DNA from: Himantopus leucocephalus
Lineage: Eukaryota > Chordata > Aves > Charadriiformes > Recurvirostridae
Length of the DNA: 64,000 nt
Direction: 5' to 3'
NCBI GenBank assembly: GCA_003993805.1
Contig: RSEF01000005.1
Span: 39,497,313-39,561,312, forward strand
Positions 40,563 through 52,144 of this stretch are shown piece by piece (position 1 is the stretch's first letter; each line of letters begins with the position of its first letter). The translations under genes and the position numbers were made by a program. The notes beneath the pieces were generated by a model, which did no database searches, was not told the DNA's origin, and worked only from the letters and a program-made list of their open reading frames with translations.

Positions 40563-40611
40563 CACAAGAATGGCTCTATAGGGTTAGCCTAAAGGTCCAT
40601 CTAGTCCAGCT
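40563..40611 (-). mobile_element. Ancient CR1/L3-like LINE 3' fragment
   Basis: CACAAGAATGGCTCTATAGG, then TTAGCC and AAAGGTCCATCTAGTCCAG, resemble the antisense of the same old LINE 3' end as at 20040-20100 ('AAGAA-GGCC-TA-...GGTCCATCTAGTCCAG'). The GGTCCATCTAGTCCAG core is well preserved. The remainder is degraded. Confidence 0.6.
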
Positions 40612-41885
40612 GAGAAAGGTCAAGAGAGGATATACATTTTTGTAATAGAAGTTAAACTGAGATAAGAAACTGGACAGATTTTAAGCAGACACATGTTAAA
40701 CACTGAAATCAGCCAAACCACATTCTCATTTTTCCCTGAATTGAGACTGGATACTGGGGCCTTTATGTAATATCATCTGATATCTGATTTCTTGTGAAAT
40801 CTCTTTGACTCATTAGTTTGTATTCCTCATCATTTTCCTGTTGTTTCCCTATAAGCTGTTTTGAAAGAAAACATACAAGACTTTATCCAAAACTAATGAA
40901 AACCAGACTTCTGTTGATGTATTTATTAGGCCATGAGTGACTACCTATATTTAAAATCATAAAAATAACTCCATCATCCCTGACAATACAAAATTATTCC
41001 TTGTGGTGCCGTTTCCAATGATTTGTCCAGTTTAGATAAGGGGCAAAAAAATCCATAGGTTTTGGGGGGCTGTTTTTAGTTAGGAAATAGAGATTATAGG
41101 AGGTTTCAGAAATAAACTGCCACTGCGAAAAACAAAAGGCTGGCTTTACCATTACCTGTTTCTGCAGATTCTTTCACCAGTATAACTAAGTGCTTTACAC
41201 ACAAGAAGATGTAGACAAAAAAAAACACAAGCAGTGTTTAAATTTACCTATTACTTTTACAGAGGTCACTTCCTAGCTGATCTTACCTTCGTAAGATTGC
41301 TAAGGTCACACATACTGCATGATCTTTTGTACAGAATGTAGTTGAATCTTTCAAATGTAACAGTCCCTTTATGATCATCGCTGTCATCTTAAGTTGTGCT
41401 CAGAAGTTGTATCCAGGCAGCCAAAGCAAAGGTTCAAGGACAAAATTGTACCTTTGGGGTATCCAGAACACTGGCAGAGAGGCCAGCAGAGCCGTTCCTG
41501 CTCTGGCAGGACTTGGAGATGGGCTTTTCAGCCAGAAGAACATCGGAGCAATTTCTAAAGGATAATGAAAATGCGTGCCGTTTGCAGGTCCATAGCTGAG
41601 AGGAAAGGCTGGTACTTTGCGAGGAGCTCGTAGAAGCCCACAGCTGCCAGTTGTGTCTGGGACCCCAGAAACACAAGAGCATAACAGGACTTGGAAGCTG
41701 AGGACTGAAGATAGGAAATGCTGTGCGTGTGCAATAGGTGGAGAGGACACCAGCTTGGTGCCTCGTTTCACCTTGCTATGAAACATGCAGGTGTTCTTCG
41801 TATTTTCATTCTTGAAATAAAAGGGAAGTTGCACAACATCATTACTATGAGTACACATGATATTTCTCTGACCAGATTTTACCAA

Positions 41886-41985
41886 NNNNNNNNNNNNNNN
41901 NNNNNNNNNNNNNNNNNNNNNNNNNNNNNNNNNNNNNNNNNNNNNNNNNNNNNNNNNNNNNNNNNNNNNNNNNNNNNNNNNNNNN
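41886..41985. other. Assembly gap (100 N)
   Basis: Exactly 100 Ns, a gap of unknown true size about 1.8 kb before the second SLC25A21 exon. The 41400-41885 stretch before it is somewhat GC-richer than its surroundings and open in several frames, but nothing is recognised there. Confidence 0.98.
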
Positions 41986-42356
41986 TTTCTTTAAGCGAAA
42001 GAAAGGCATTTTTGGTTTTGAACAGAGAGGTATAAATAATCAAGTCTTAAATATATTAAAATGTGCATAGAATCTACTTTCTGTTATAATTTTGATTGCT
42101 TGATTGCCACGATGTAAAAGCTTCTGTAGCTGATATGACTGTTGGACTTTGTGTGATGGCATTGAGGCATTTTTTTCAACTATTAGCCTTCCCAAGGGTT
42201 CTTTTCAGACAAAATGTTATGCATCAGCTCTTACTTGAATGTAAGCCTATTGAATAGCATTCTCCTCTCTGCCAACTTGGCAGCAAGTTCGTGTGCTAAT
42301 AAAAGAGGTTACCCCAGATAGAGATCCCAGATGTGCCTGAACTGCTTTTATTAGAA

Positions 42357-42417
42357 CTATGGAGGGGCTCAGTGTTTCCTTCTAACNCTATGGAGGGGCT
42401 CAGTGTTTCCTTCTAAC
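42357..42417. repeat. 30-nt perfect direct duplication around a single N (probable assembly artefact)
   Basis: CTATGGAGGGGCTCAGTGTT (first 20 of 30 nt) occurs at 42357-42386 and again, identically, at 42388-42417, with only the N at 42387 between. This is the signature of two contig ends that overlap by 30 nt but were joined without merging. Confidence 0.9.
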
Positions 42418-43742
42418 TGTTTTCAAAAAAGGTGTGGGCTTGCCTTCATAATTGCCCGACAAATTGTATTACATCACTGGAAATTTTTTCCTCAAAGCGA
42501 ATAAAATGTTAGATGTGTTAGCACAGAACACGGCTTAGGAAATACTGATGTTCAAAACAATTAATGCCTTTTGCCACAATACAAACCTTGATTTGACCCT
42601 ACTGAATTCTGTTGAGAGAGAACATTGCTGTTTAACACTGAGTTAAAAATACCTTTGTTTGTTACATATTAATGAGATTCAGCATCATGATTACAATAAG
42701 TAACAATAGATGTTTATCAGAATAGCAACATACCTGTGGCATATGACATTCTTGACTATAATGTCAGTTATTCCTTGAAACTGTTGAATGCTATTTTTTT
42801 GTGTATAGAACCATTATTGTACTTAGTGATAAAGCCAACTTAGTGATTGCCTGATAAGGGGCTGCTGTAGACTGGAATTGCTAATGTCAATATTCTAACT
42901 TTTTGCGTGCTATATAGTAATTAGCAGAGAGTAATTAAAAAGAAGTTTTATTGCTAAAAAAGTATTCAAAATTTCTTCATACTATTGAGTTGAATGTGTT
43001 GGCTGCAGTTTTAAAACTGCAAGAAATTGGGTAATCTAACTGAGATTCTTAGTAAAATAATATAGTTTGTTAAACTCACTGTTGCTATCCATAAATCATA
43101 ACTAAAAAGATGTTTACAATATTAAATCGTAATCTTGATTTTCCTTTCAAGGCCACAAGCTTCCTGTTGAAATCTTTATTGTTGTCAAAATGTGAATAGA
43201 GAAAACAAGGTTTTAATTAAAAGAATTCATTGCTTGCTTTTATTGTTCATCTTATTATTAAATTATGAAAAATGAATGGTGCTCTAATTTCTGGTCATGT
43301 CTTTGGTTGATTTTTATTGTAATTGCATCAGATATAAAAGCAAAGAAACTGCACAGTGGATCATTTCATAGTGAAACCCATGACAGTATTCCATTTCAGA
43401 TTTTCAAAAACAGGGTTTGACTCAAAGACTGCCATTAGTTTCAATGGCACGGGGTTAACAGCTTATTTTTCAAACAACTGAAAAGAGGTGTAAATGTCAA
43501 AGGTGATAGCTATACTGTGAGTTCCATAAACTACAAAAAAAGTTACTGCTAAAGCTCTATTTTTCCTTAGTTTAACAGCTTCTATGAAAACAGTGTTAAT
43601 AAGTATATCAGGAACAGTATATAATAATGAATCAGATACGTAAAAAAAACTTTAAAACTCCTTTTATATAATAATTGGAAAGTTAAAAGTGACTTAAAAT
43701 CCCTGACTTCTCATGCTGTGATGTAAATTGTATTTTTTTTAG

Positions 43743-43826
43743 GTTCCAAATTCAAAGAGGGAAAACTGATCCGACCGGTTACAAGAGCCTGGGGGACTGT
43801 TTTAGGACTATTTTCCAACGAGAAGG
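43743..43826 (+). CDS. SLC25A21: SLC25A21 exon following the first carrier signature
   Basis: This 84-nt exon is entered in phase 2. Its first G completes the Arg of the signature, then FQIQRGKTDPTGYKSL and GDCFRTIFQRE follow, and the exon ends on GG of a split Gly. The acceptor is TTTTTTTTAG at 43733-43742 and the donor is GG|GTAAGAG at 43827. It encodes the matrix loop after helix 1 of the first carrier repeat. The final E-G begins the second SLC25 motif ([DE]G then, in the next exon, an aromatic-[KR]-G). FQIQR, TDP, YKSL and IFQ match vertebrate SLC25A21 as I know it. Non-identical residues (for example G-K after QR, and T-G before YKSL) look like ordinary lineage differences. No stop or frameshift is present. 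Confidence 0.96.
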
Positions 43827-44367
43827 GTAAGAGTATATGTTTTTAAAATTGTCAATTTTACGTGACCTTTTTTAATCACCCATTTTCCAGACATTAGATC
43901 CTCTTTATATTCCACCCTTTTTTGCAATTGCCAGAATTTGGCAAATGTGTAGTCTTACATAACGAGCACAATCTTAGCATTAGTTACACTCACAATACCA
44001 AATTTTGCTGTTAGGATATGCTTAAAGACCAGAATGCAGAGCTGTGTAGAGCCATCGGGGCAAACACTGCTTCAGTACTGGGAGCAGGATGGCTGCATCG
44101 GTGTAGCACAGTATCTTCTTGTCCTGCTTTTCTGAACTAGCTCAGCCTGAGCCATTACCAGTTCAGTGAAGTACTTGTTTCCAAGCTCTGGTGAACTGGC
44201 ATTCCCAGTTAGCCATGGTAGGCAATATTTCCAGGACCTGTGTGCGCAAAATTCCACAGCTTTTCAGTTTGACAGAATATGGAAAAGAATTTATGATCCT
44301 TAGTCACCTGAATCGTACTGGCTTCAGAAGGTACCACTGCTCCGAGCCTGAGCTCCTCTAAGGGACT

Positions 44368-44472
44368 TGGGCTCTGATCCAGAAAGGCATTTAAATACAC
44401 GCTTAATTTTATGAGCAGTCCAGTTAAAGCCAGTGTATGTAATGGGACTGATCATACGCTTAAAGCTAAGCC
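44368..44472. repeat. Ancient palindromic amniote repeat
   Basis: GGCTCTGATCCAGAAAGGCA begins the copy. A half with TTAAATACACGCTTAATTTT follows, then a spacer, GTAATGGGACTGATCATACG, and CTTAAAGCTAAGC. The two CTTAA-containing halves are inverted around the centre. This follows an old interspersed repeat common in amniotes that opens with a 'GATCCAG' motif and has 'CACTTAAGCA..TGCTTAA' and 'AATGGGACTACTCATGTGCTTAAAG' blocks. Sequence divergence is high. No family name is assigned. Confidence 0.6.
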
Positions 44473-46235
44473 TGTTATCCACAGGAGCTCTTCGGGAGCT
44501 AGCTTTAATCAAGGTAACTCTAATTAGTAAATCCCAGTTTTAAGTAGCTGGCAGGCTTTCCATAAGAACTTTGTAAATACAACAGCAACCCATTTTTTAT
44601 CCATATATTCATCAAAATGGAACTGTTCTTACATATACTGGCATAGATACCACATACGGAGGCAGCATCGGTGCAGTGAGGCACAGTGAGTCCACGAGCT
44701 GCACTGGAAAAACAGAGGTGAGACGAGCAGTGAAAATTAACTAGACCAGTTTTGTTTGTTGTAGTGAGGTTTAGCTGAGCTACACTACATAAGTACTTAA
44801 ATATAGAACTGGATGGTTTGAATTGCTAAAGTAGGGAGATGTAGAGAAGTTTCATTAGGGTGTTGAGAGAGGACATTGTCACATTTGCCCTTATCAGTGG
44901 TAAATTCATTTGTGATGAAAACATTGTGCATTACTGCTACAAGGCATTAAAAAGCATAAAACCTAAAAACATTACACAAAAAATTATAATTTGTGGCTTC
45001 GGGGGTTTTCTAAGCTGAATATATGTTAAATTTATTGCTTCTCAAAAGAAAACTATGTTTTCGTAATAGGAAAGGGTTAATATTTACAATTATGTCAATA
45101 TTTTTAAATACAGAACTAGTTTCAATATTTCAGTCAGTGAGCATGAAAATGCTATTTATCTCATCCAAACTCACTGGTATTTTTATTTTGTTGAACTAGT
45201 CGCAAAATGTAAAATTAAGAATGGGTAGACATATCTGGGAGAAGGAGTCTAAATCAAGAGACAGCTTCCATGTTAATTGATTTTTAGGGTCTTATTTTAT
45301 TACGTACATTATTATATTGTGTAACTGGATATTTGTACAACGCGCATGTATAAAATAGTAGCAGGACACTGCAAACTTCAATGTACCATACAAAATACAG
45401 TTCCCTTACTATTTGGGGGAGGGGGAGATGGAAACAAATACTCTGTATTTCAACTGGTTTACATGTTGTGCTTTTCAAACGCTTCCCAGAGACATAGCTA
45501 TCACTTATTCTATGGATTTGACTCCATTATTATTTTCCCAGTGTTCAGACAGTCTGCTGCCTAACACACATAAGCTGTTTGACCGTGGAGAAACAATGAA
45601 GGGTCTGAGCACAGTGGTCATCTGTGAATGAACTTCAGGAAGGAGAGTTGAAGATTGTTGGGTTGAGGGTTTTTTTTGCGGTGGAATGCTTGTGCCCCAA
45701 TGCTGGAACCAAACCAGAATATTTTTTTATATCAAGGCATGACTCTGTAAGCAGGACAAGAAGATGATTACACGAAATGATTATAGATTTAAATCACAGT
45801 TTAGCAGTGGATTGCACTAAAATTCTGTTGGGCTAGAGCTAATACAGAGTTTTACGTGCCTGTTGCAAAAGCAGTCAATACTGATCTAAACAAAAAGCAA
45901 CTTCTATGAATACCTTTTTTCTCCAGGACATTAGACAGAGGCAGAAGGTCACATTTAAGCAGTTATCAGTAGTAAGCACTAGGAAAAAAGGACACAAATA
46001 ATCTCAGATACAACATAATCTTAAATTTTGGCTAAAAATAAAAAAAGTAATCAACTAATCCTGAGAAGCCTGTTTGACTCATGGGTCTTGCATTCCCATC
46101 TGCACAAGTTGTGCAGTTTCTGGAGCATAGTGGTTATGACACTTGTGAGGGAAGTGAGAGAGGTGACTGTGAAGTATTTTACTTAGTGGAAACATTGAAT
46201 CCTGATAACCCCCTCCTTGGGTGACCACAAAAATA

Positions 46236-46510
46236 TCATAGAATCATAGAATCGTTAAGGCTGGAAGGGACCTTTCAGATCATCAAGTCCAACCATTAGC
46301 CTAACCTGACAAAACCACATCTAAACCATATCCCCAAGTACCTTGTCTACCCTTTTTTTAAACACCTCCAGGGATGGCGAATCCACCACCTCCCTGGGCA
46401 GCCTATTACAATGTTGAATAACCCTTTCAGTGAAAAAATTTTTTCTAATATCCAACCTAAGCCTCGCCTGGCTGAAGAGAGCACCGAGAAAGAGCTTCAT
46501 ATTTAGATAC
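46236..46510 (-). mobile_element. CR1 LINE 3' fragment with ORF2 C-terminus
   Basis: On the + strand it opens TCATAGAATCATAGAATCGT, passes GGCTGGAAGGGACCTTTCAG, and runs back into coding sequence, so the element is on the minus strand. It is the longest CR1 in the window and the same subfamily as 27762-27952 in opposite orientation. The 5' edge (near 46510) is uncertain. No target-site duplication is evident. Confidence 0.93.
46321..46480 (-). pseudogene. CR1 ORF2 C-terminal remnant
   Basis: The minus strand encodes LFSQARLRLDIRKNFFTERV, then a [18 protein letters not shown] segment, and ends GDMV before TAG at 46321-46323. This is the conserved end of the CR1 ORF2 protein, downstream of the reverse-transcriptase catalytic region. 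The copy is truncated and inactive. A 66-codon frame starting at 46521 extends a little past the recognisable part and is not a host gene. Confidence 0.9.
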
Positions 46511-47519
46511 CAAGCAAACAAAAAGTTTTTATGAGGTGTTCAGATTCAGGTGTGTAAATCTGGGAGATGGGTGTAAGAAATTCATTAATGCCTCATGTTT
46601 ATTTCACCCTGGCAATATGAAATACCCCTGTTGGTGTGTGACATTTTTAGACCAATTTTCTGAAATATCTAATTCAGTGTACACTGACTATAAAGAGTCT
46701 AGACATCTCTCTCCAGCACTCAGAATTCCCTACCAGCATATGTGATTTTATGTTAAGTTGACTACAGAACAAACTAATTAAATAAAGGAACACAGTGGGA
46801 AAAGAAATGTTACTAATGACCTGCTCCTGAAAATGTTTACATTTGGGAATAGTGCTTACGCTCATTTATACTTATATTTTCAATAGTAGCAACTACATTG
46901 AGCTAGAATATCAGAGTCCAGTTCAGACAAGACACTTGCTAATGCCTTAATTTTTTGACCTTGTTATATTGCAGAATTAGCCTAGGAACTACTTATTTTT
47001 ATGAATACCTATGCAAATGTTTCATTTGCTGCAATGCGTCGTACTGAAAATTAACCAGCATTATGTTACTACAGTAGCCCAGTAGCAATCTGATGATTTC
47101 ATGGAAAACTTCTTTGTCACAAATAATGGCCAGGATTTCTTTAACCGTGCCTCTGATTTCCTCCTCATTATAATGAAAAGGACAGAGGAAATATTTCCAG
47201 TCTAACCACTAATAGGACACTGTCCTTTTCAAAGAATCTGAAGACTCCTTTATCTTCACAAAACACTAGAAATTTCTTAACCAAAAAAAACCACAGAAAA
47301 AGAAGCTCTACAAAAGCTCCCTTCCCCCAAACTTTGAGCAGCTCTTTAGATGGAAATAAATTTTCTCCACAGGGAATTAAATTCTTCAAAGAAGGATCCA
47401 TCCCTTGAACTCTTTTCTTGTCTTACAAGAAAATAGGAGCCACAAAACATAAAATTTAATTGAGACTCACTAAAGGAAGGCTCAGTCGAGCAGAGCATTA
47501 AAGGTCACATAGCTTTCTA

Positions 47520-48260
47520 TTAAAGCGAGGCAGGAGTATTAACTTCAGGGCTTTTGCGAACTTGTGTTGGGAGCGTCCAGTCGCTGCCGATCGCACAGGG
47601 GCTGCAGCGACACGAATCCTCTCAGGTGTGAGCAACCTCTGCTCAGCTGGATTCCCTCGGAGCCGTGCATCCGGGCTTCTCTGGTTTCGCTTATGAGATG
47701 ATGCATGAATTGACAGATCTTTGACAGCAGAGGTAAAACCCACCAGGAGCATATCTGTTTATTGAGGAGCGACAGCTTTATAGCCAACATAAAAATAATC
47801 TGATGTTTATTGGGGAAAATGTTTGGATACAGGATTAACTGAAACCATTAATAGAGAAGACTTTTCATTCTTGGATCCTACAAATAAGAGGTTAGATTAT
47901 GTTAAATGACCGATTTTTGTATCGTCATCATCTTTACTGCATTTGTATTCACTCGCTTTTTCTTTGATAATGACTTAGGTTTGAATATGAAATGTAAGAA
48001 TAAACCAACGGTCTAGCTGAATGTATATGTTGCATTTATATTAAAGACACATGGTGTTGTGTCTCATATTATGAATGGAAAATTATGCCCATCTGCACTG
48101 TCTTAATTTCCAGTTACAGCATTAAAATGATGGATGCTGTTATTTTGAGTCTGTAAACAACTTTGTTCTTATAAACTTACATTTTCATGGGCTCATAATT
48201 TTAACAGTAAATGTTCTGGGTTACAGTTGGCTTTTTTTGTAGGCACTCAGTCAAGAAACC
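47520..48260. promoter_or_regulatory. Candidate regulatory block (CpG-rich half plus AT-rich half)
   Basis: About 47520-47770 holds many CpGs for this AT-rich intron (clusters such as GTCGCTGCCGATCGCAC and CACGAATCC). It is followed by two TALE/MEIS-type TGACAG sites (47711 and 47722), then an AT-rich stretch with ATTAAC, TTTAAT-like cores and CTCATAATTTTAAC near 48191. No repeat signature is seen. This pairing of a CpG-rich part with a homeodomain-type AT-rich part suggests an enhancer or a minor promoter. It is inferred from composition only. Confidence 0.3.
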
Positions 48261-49277
48261 TGCTACTTTCTCATTCATTGATTAAGTTGCCTGAAATAGC
48301 AAGGGTAATAATGTCTTGTTTCCAGTTTTATAACTCAACACTTCAGTAAGTTACAGTTTAAAGCGCTGTGAGCTTTTCTTAGAACTAGATGGTCCTGGGA
48401 AAGTTCAAAACACTATTGTCATTGATCATTTGAGACTTCATTACTTCTACTGAGTTATTTAATTATTTATGTTTAATTTTGCTTGGGAAGGAGCAATTAC
48501 CTCCATGTTTACGCAGCCCAATAGCTTTGTAACTATTCCTGTCTTGTTCTCAGCACTGCATTACCACTCTCTTGCACCTATAATTGTCTGTATGACCACA
48601 CACCTTTTTTTTAATAAGCGACACTCTGATTCATACATTAGTGGGATTAGGTTATAAAGCTGCACAAAACTTGTCAGCTGTGGGTGGAGTAGGTGGGAGA
48701 ACAGCCAAGACTAAGCAGGAGCTGGATAAGTACGGAGTTGTCAGCAAACATGCAGAAGCTGGAGGGTTCCTGGTTTATGTGATACCAGCGATCGGTCATC
48801 AATTAAGGAATTTGCTAGCACTCTTCTTTGTCCTGCCTCTGTCTATAGGCTGTCTGTCATGGTAACAAGTGCTTGAGAGACTACGGCAGCGCTCCTGAGG
48901 CTTGGCTCTCCCAGCTGGCTGCAGATGATACTCTGCTGCTTCTAATTGCCAACAGGTCAGGGAAGGAGACTTGCAGCATTGCCAGCCCTGCAGGCAAGCA
49001 CCGGCCTCTGGCACTCACCAGCAATCATCACCGCCCGTTCCTGGGGCCCAGCTGGATGTGTGCTCTTCCAACTGGGCTGAGGAGACCTATCAGAAGGCTG
49101 CCAAATAAGTGTTATACAAGATACAAATACTTGGCTAGCCTGTCTCTGAATCCTTCAATGAAATTGCCGACCAGGGAAGTGTGACATGGTCAGTCATGCC
49201 AAAAATCCCTTTTCCCAGCGAGCAGTTATGAAGCGGAGATTCATTTCCACTAACTGGAGGCATAAATTCCTGTGGTA

Positions 49278-49368
49278 TCAAAAGACCAGACTTTAGGCTC
49301 TTCTGTAAGTGCTCTAAGGCAANTCAAAAGACCAGACTTTAGGCTCTGCTGTAAGTGCTCTAAGGCAA
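49278..49368. repeat. 45-nt direct duplication around a single N (probable assembly artefact)
   Basis: Copies 49278-49322 and 49324-49368 both start TCAAAAGACCAGACTTTAGG and end GCTCTAAGGCAA. They differ at one T/G position and meet at the N at 49323. Read as an unmerged overlap of contig ends, possibly from two alleles. Confidence 0.88.
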
Positions 49369-49442
49369 GCAGAATTAAGATGTTATTTTGCCCCACAGCT
49401 ATCTGCCCCACTCTTTGGTTTCTTGTTGGCACTTCATACCAG

Positions 49443-49511
49443 GAGGAGCAGAAGTGAACTTGGACCCGTGCTTGCTNGAGGAGCAGAAGTGAACTTGGAC
49501 CCATGCTTGCC
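49443..49511. repeat. 34-nt direct duplication around a single N (probable assembly artefact)
   Basis: Copies 49443-49476 and 49478-49511 both start GAGGAGCAGAAGTGAACTTG and differ at two positions. The N at 49477 separates them exactly. It lies only 109 bp from the previous join, so a contig of about 150 bp seems to have been placed between two others. Confidence 0.88.
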
Positions 49512-51317
49512 AGCTACCTTCAAGAATCTTGTTTCTTAGTAGAGACCCACCTGCACTACCAGTTTCAGAGACTGTGAACTTGCAAACTGAAGTACAGGCA
49601 CTTTTTCTCTTCTGCACCCACTACAGGAACAGTAACTTCTACCTGAACGCTGAGGGAGGTCTGCTAGCACTTGTACTTCAGAAATATCTATATAGATCCA
49701 TCTCTTTTCTAGTCCTACTGGCCTGCCTTGCCACTTACAAACTCATAATATTTGTACAAGCCTTGCTAAAATGAGACTGAAGATGCAAAAAAGGGCACTA
49801 TGGTACCAAAATGGCTATCTGTATCTATCCTGATGAATCCCCATAGTCCATAGTATATTGCTCATTTTTCTTCTCTTCGTCCCACACATTGTAGAATTAT
49901 TCTGTGGGTCACATTATGCTATGTTGGCATCTTCCTGCCATACTATTCTGTCTATTGCAGACTTCAGTAAAAACCTGTGATTTAGAGTATAAGAAATAAT
50001 TATCATATTCCTGTGTGAAGTAATATCACCTGAAACGTAAAGTGTCAATTAAGCTTTATAACACCTTGCTGAATTGAGAACTGTAACTGAATTTGTGAAG
50101 GATGCTGTATTGGCTTAAACTGTGAACCTGTGTGAAATCTGTTGGCTTTTGTGGATAAAAATTTATGTCTTAGAGCTGAATTTTTGAACCCTTGTGCTTG
50201 CTTTGTGTATCTTTAAAGAAGAAATGCTCAGTGTTAGAAAAGCTAGTATTTGCATATTTTCAGGGAGCATGAGCTTGCAAAATTTAGGTAGGGACATGGC
50301 AAGTTCTCGTGGTACATAATTAAAATTATCAATGGTCTGATCTGTCCACTTACTTTTGGAAGTAAGCCATTTCATTTGCTTTGCTGATAGAAAAGTTGGT
50401 TGAGACCTGGCTCTCACAGTTCCTCTGCAGGGAAACTGCGACACTCCGCAGCAAGCGCCCTCATGCCTGTGCAGTTTGGAAGACAGAATTCACATGGCCC
50501 TGTGGGGAATGGGGCTCACACATCTGCAGTGAAAGGAAAAAAAGATGCCTTAGCCTAGACTTTAGGTGCCACACAATAAAAAAAAATCAGAATTTCTTCT
50601 GGGTAATTAGCAAGAGCTCCTTCTTCATCATCCATGACACATATATGCAGAGTAATAGATCTGCTTTCTCTGTAACTGTTCTTGTGCCGCTTACTCTCAC
50701 TAACCCATAGCTTAATCTACATAGACCTACGTGCGATAGTTGTCTATAGTTTGCATGGACTTGTGTCCTAAAACCATCATTTTTTTTCTTACTCAATGGG
50801 TGCTGAGCCATAAAATTTAAATGATGATACAGCCTTGAATAAAATCATCATTAAGACTGCTTTCAAGATTAGGGAAGAGGAAGGCAGAAAATTTGACTGA
50901 CAGAATTTTCCTGATAATTTACTTTAAGATTGTGATTTACATTATGCTCACAAGGTTTTAGATTAATAATGGCCACAAAGGAGACATATTTTTTATATCT
51001 ATATGAAAGTGATGTGCACTCTACTTTCTTTTGTAAATAAACATTCATATTTGATAATTCAATTTTGTCTCATTTCCCAATAAAGACAGCAAAAATGTCA
51101 GGAAATTCTGATGCCTCATTACATTTTAAAATGCATGTACATATGTGTATGCATGCCTGTTTATAAAATGTTGATGCATTCTTTTAGTCTCCAAGTAGAT
51201 AAAAATTAACCAGTTCATAATCCAGTGAAGTTTTGCCAACCATCCCGAGTGACTGGATGCTTTTGCAACACTAGTCAGTCATGAAACAAAGATGAAACTT
51301 GTTCTTTTAACCTATAG

Positions 51318-51415
51318 GTCTCAAAACACTTCACAGAAGAAGGAACTACCATTATCTCAACTGTACAGATGGGGATACTGAGGTGTAAAGCACCAGGGAG
51401 TCGAGTAGATCTGGA
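51318..51415 (-). mobile_element. MIR/CORE-SINE-like fragment
   Basis: CAAAACACTTCACAGAAGAA, then ATTATCTCAACTGTACAGAT and GGGGATACTGAGG, match the antisense layout of MIR-type SINEs ('CAAAGCACTTTACA...ATTATCTC..TTTTACAGATGGGGAAACTGAGG'). MIR relics are known in bird genomes. The tail after GAGG is degraded and the assignment is by pattern memory. Confidence 0.5.
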
Positions 51416-51894
51416 CTAGAGCATGCACACAGGTGGTTCTCGTGGAGCAGCCTGATACCATGTTGTTTGTTTGCCCCATGGTAGCATGTTGATATCAAAG
51501 CTCTGAGGAATGTGCGTTGGACATAAAATTGCATTCTTTGATACAGGCTCCTAATTCAGAAGGGGTCTGAAGACTTATTGGGCAATCCATTTTGTGAAGG
51601 AATTTTTCTGAGGGCATAAATGGAGGTAGTGGCAGTTTGAAGCCTGAAGCTGGACGTCCTGACCGCAAGGCTAGCGCCCCAGTCAGTGCACTGCGCTGTC
51701 TCCAGATAGTCAGCAGTATTTACAGTGATGTTACTGTCATGAGGTTTTCATCATCCCCTTCAGGCAGGAATTCTCTGTTCCTGACTGGAGGTTCCCTACC
51801 CCCATCTTCATATGTTAACACTTGAAAGCATAAGAAATGGCTCTGGAATGTGAAAAACTTCTATTCCCAGTTTTATGTGTGTAGCTCTCTGAAA

Positions 51895-51945
51895 TACAAT
51901 GAGATTGTACTGGTGTAACTAAGGGGAGCATTTGGCTAACCACGT
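51895..51945. repeat. Ancient amniote repeat fragment
   Basis: TGTACTGGTGTAACTAAGGG followed by GAGCATTTGGCTAACC resembles the end of an old amniote repeat with 'ACTGGTGTAACTGAGAGCAGAATTTGGCCC'. A related palindromic piece lies about 250 nt downstream, so 51895-52215 may be one decayed locus. Confidence 0.4.
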
Positions 51946-52144
51946 TTTTATTACTGATGGACACACATTTTACTTGCAAAATTTGATGTGGTATATATGG
52001 CAACACAGTAAACAAGGACACTCTCTTAGAGAATCACTTCTGAGAATCGTATGCTTTAAAGATGAAACACATGCTTATTTATTTCCCATAGGAACGGAAC
52101 ACAATAAAATAATGTAAATCTTATAAGCACCTTCAGAGTAAACA

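Larger units (their letters stand above)
5821..43742 (+). other. SLC25A21: SLC25A21 intron between the two exons (37,922 nt)
   Basis: This is a complete phase-2 intron with a GTAAGA donor and a T8-AG acceptor. It contains two 100-N gaps, scattered CR1 and older repeats, simple repeats and a strong hairpin, all listed separately. Long introns are known for SLC25A21, which spans hundreds of kilobases in mammals. The stretches 6330-9050, 12280-15660, 16400-20030, 21840-25480, 28000-30700, 31000-36900 and 37900-40560 hold AT-rich sequence in which I recognise no gene, RNA gene or young repeat. The measured length includes two gaps of unknown true size and a false duplication at 42357. Confidence 0.95.

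Noticed and set aside
41400..41885. 161-codon open frame on the minus strand ending at the N gap
   Set aside because: No recognisable domain; overlapping frames on the other strand are also open. Its upstream part abuts a gap. Chance or an unrecognised old repeat is more likely.
41718..42035. Open frame crossing the second 100-N gap
   Set aside because: Same reason: the middle third is unknown residues.
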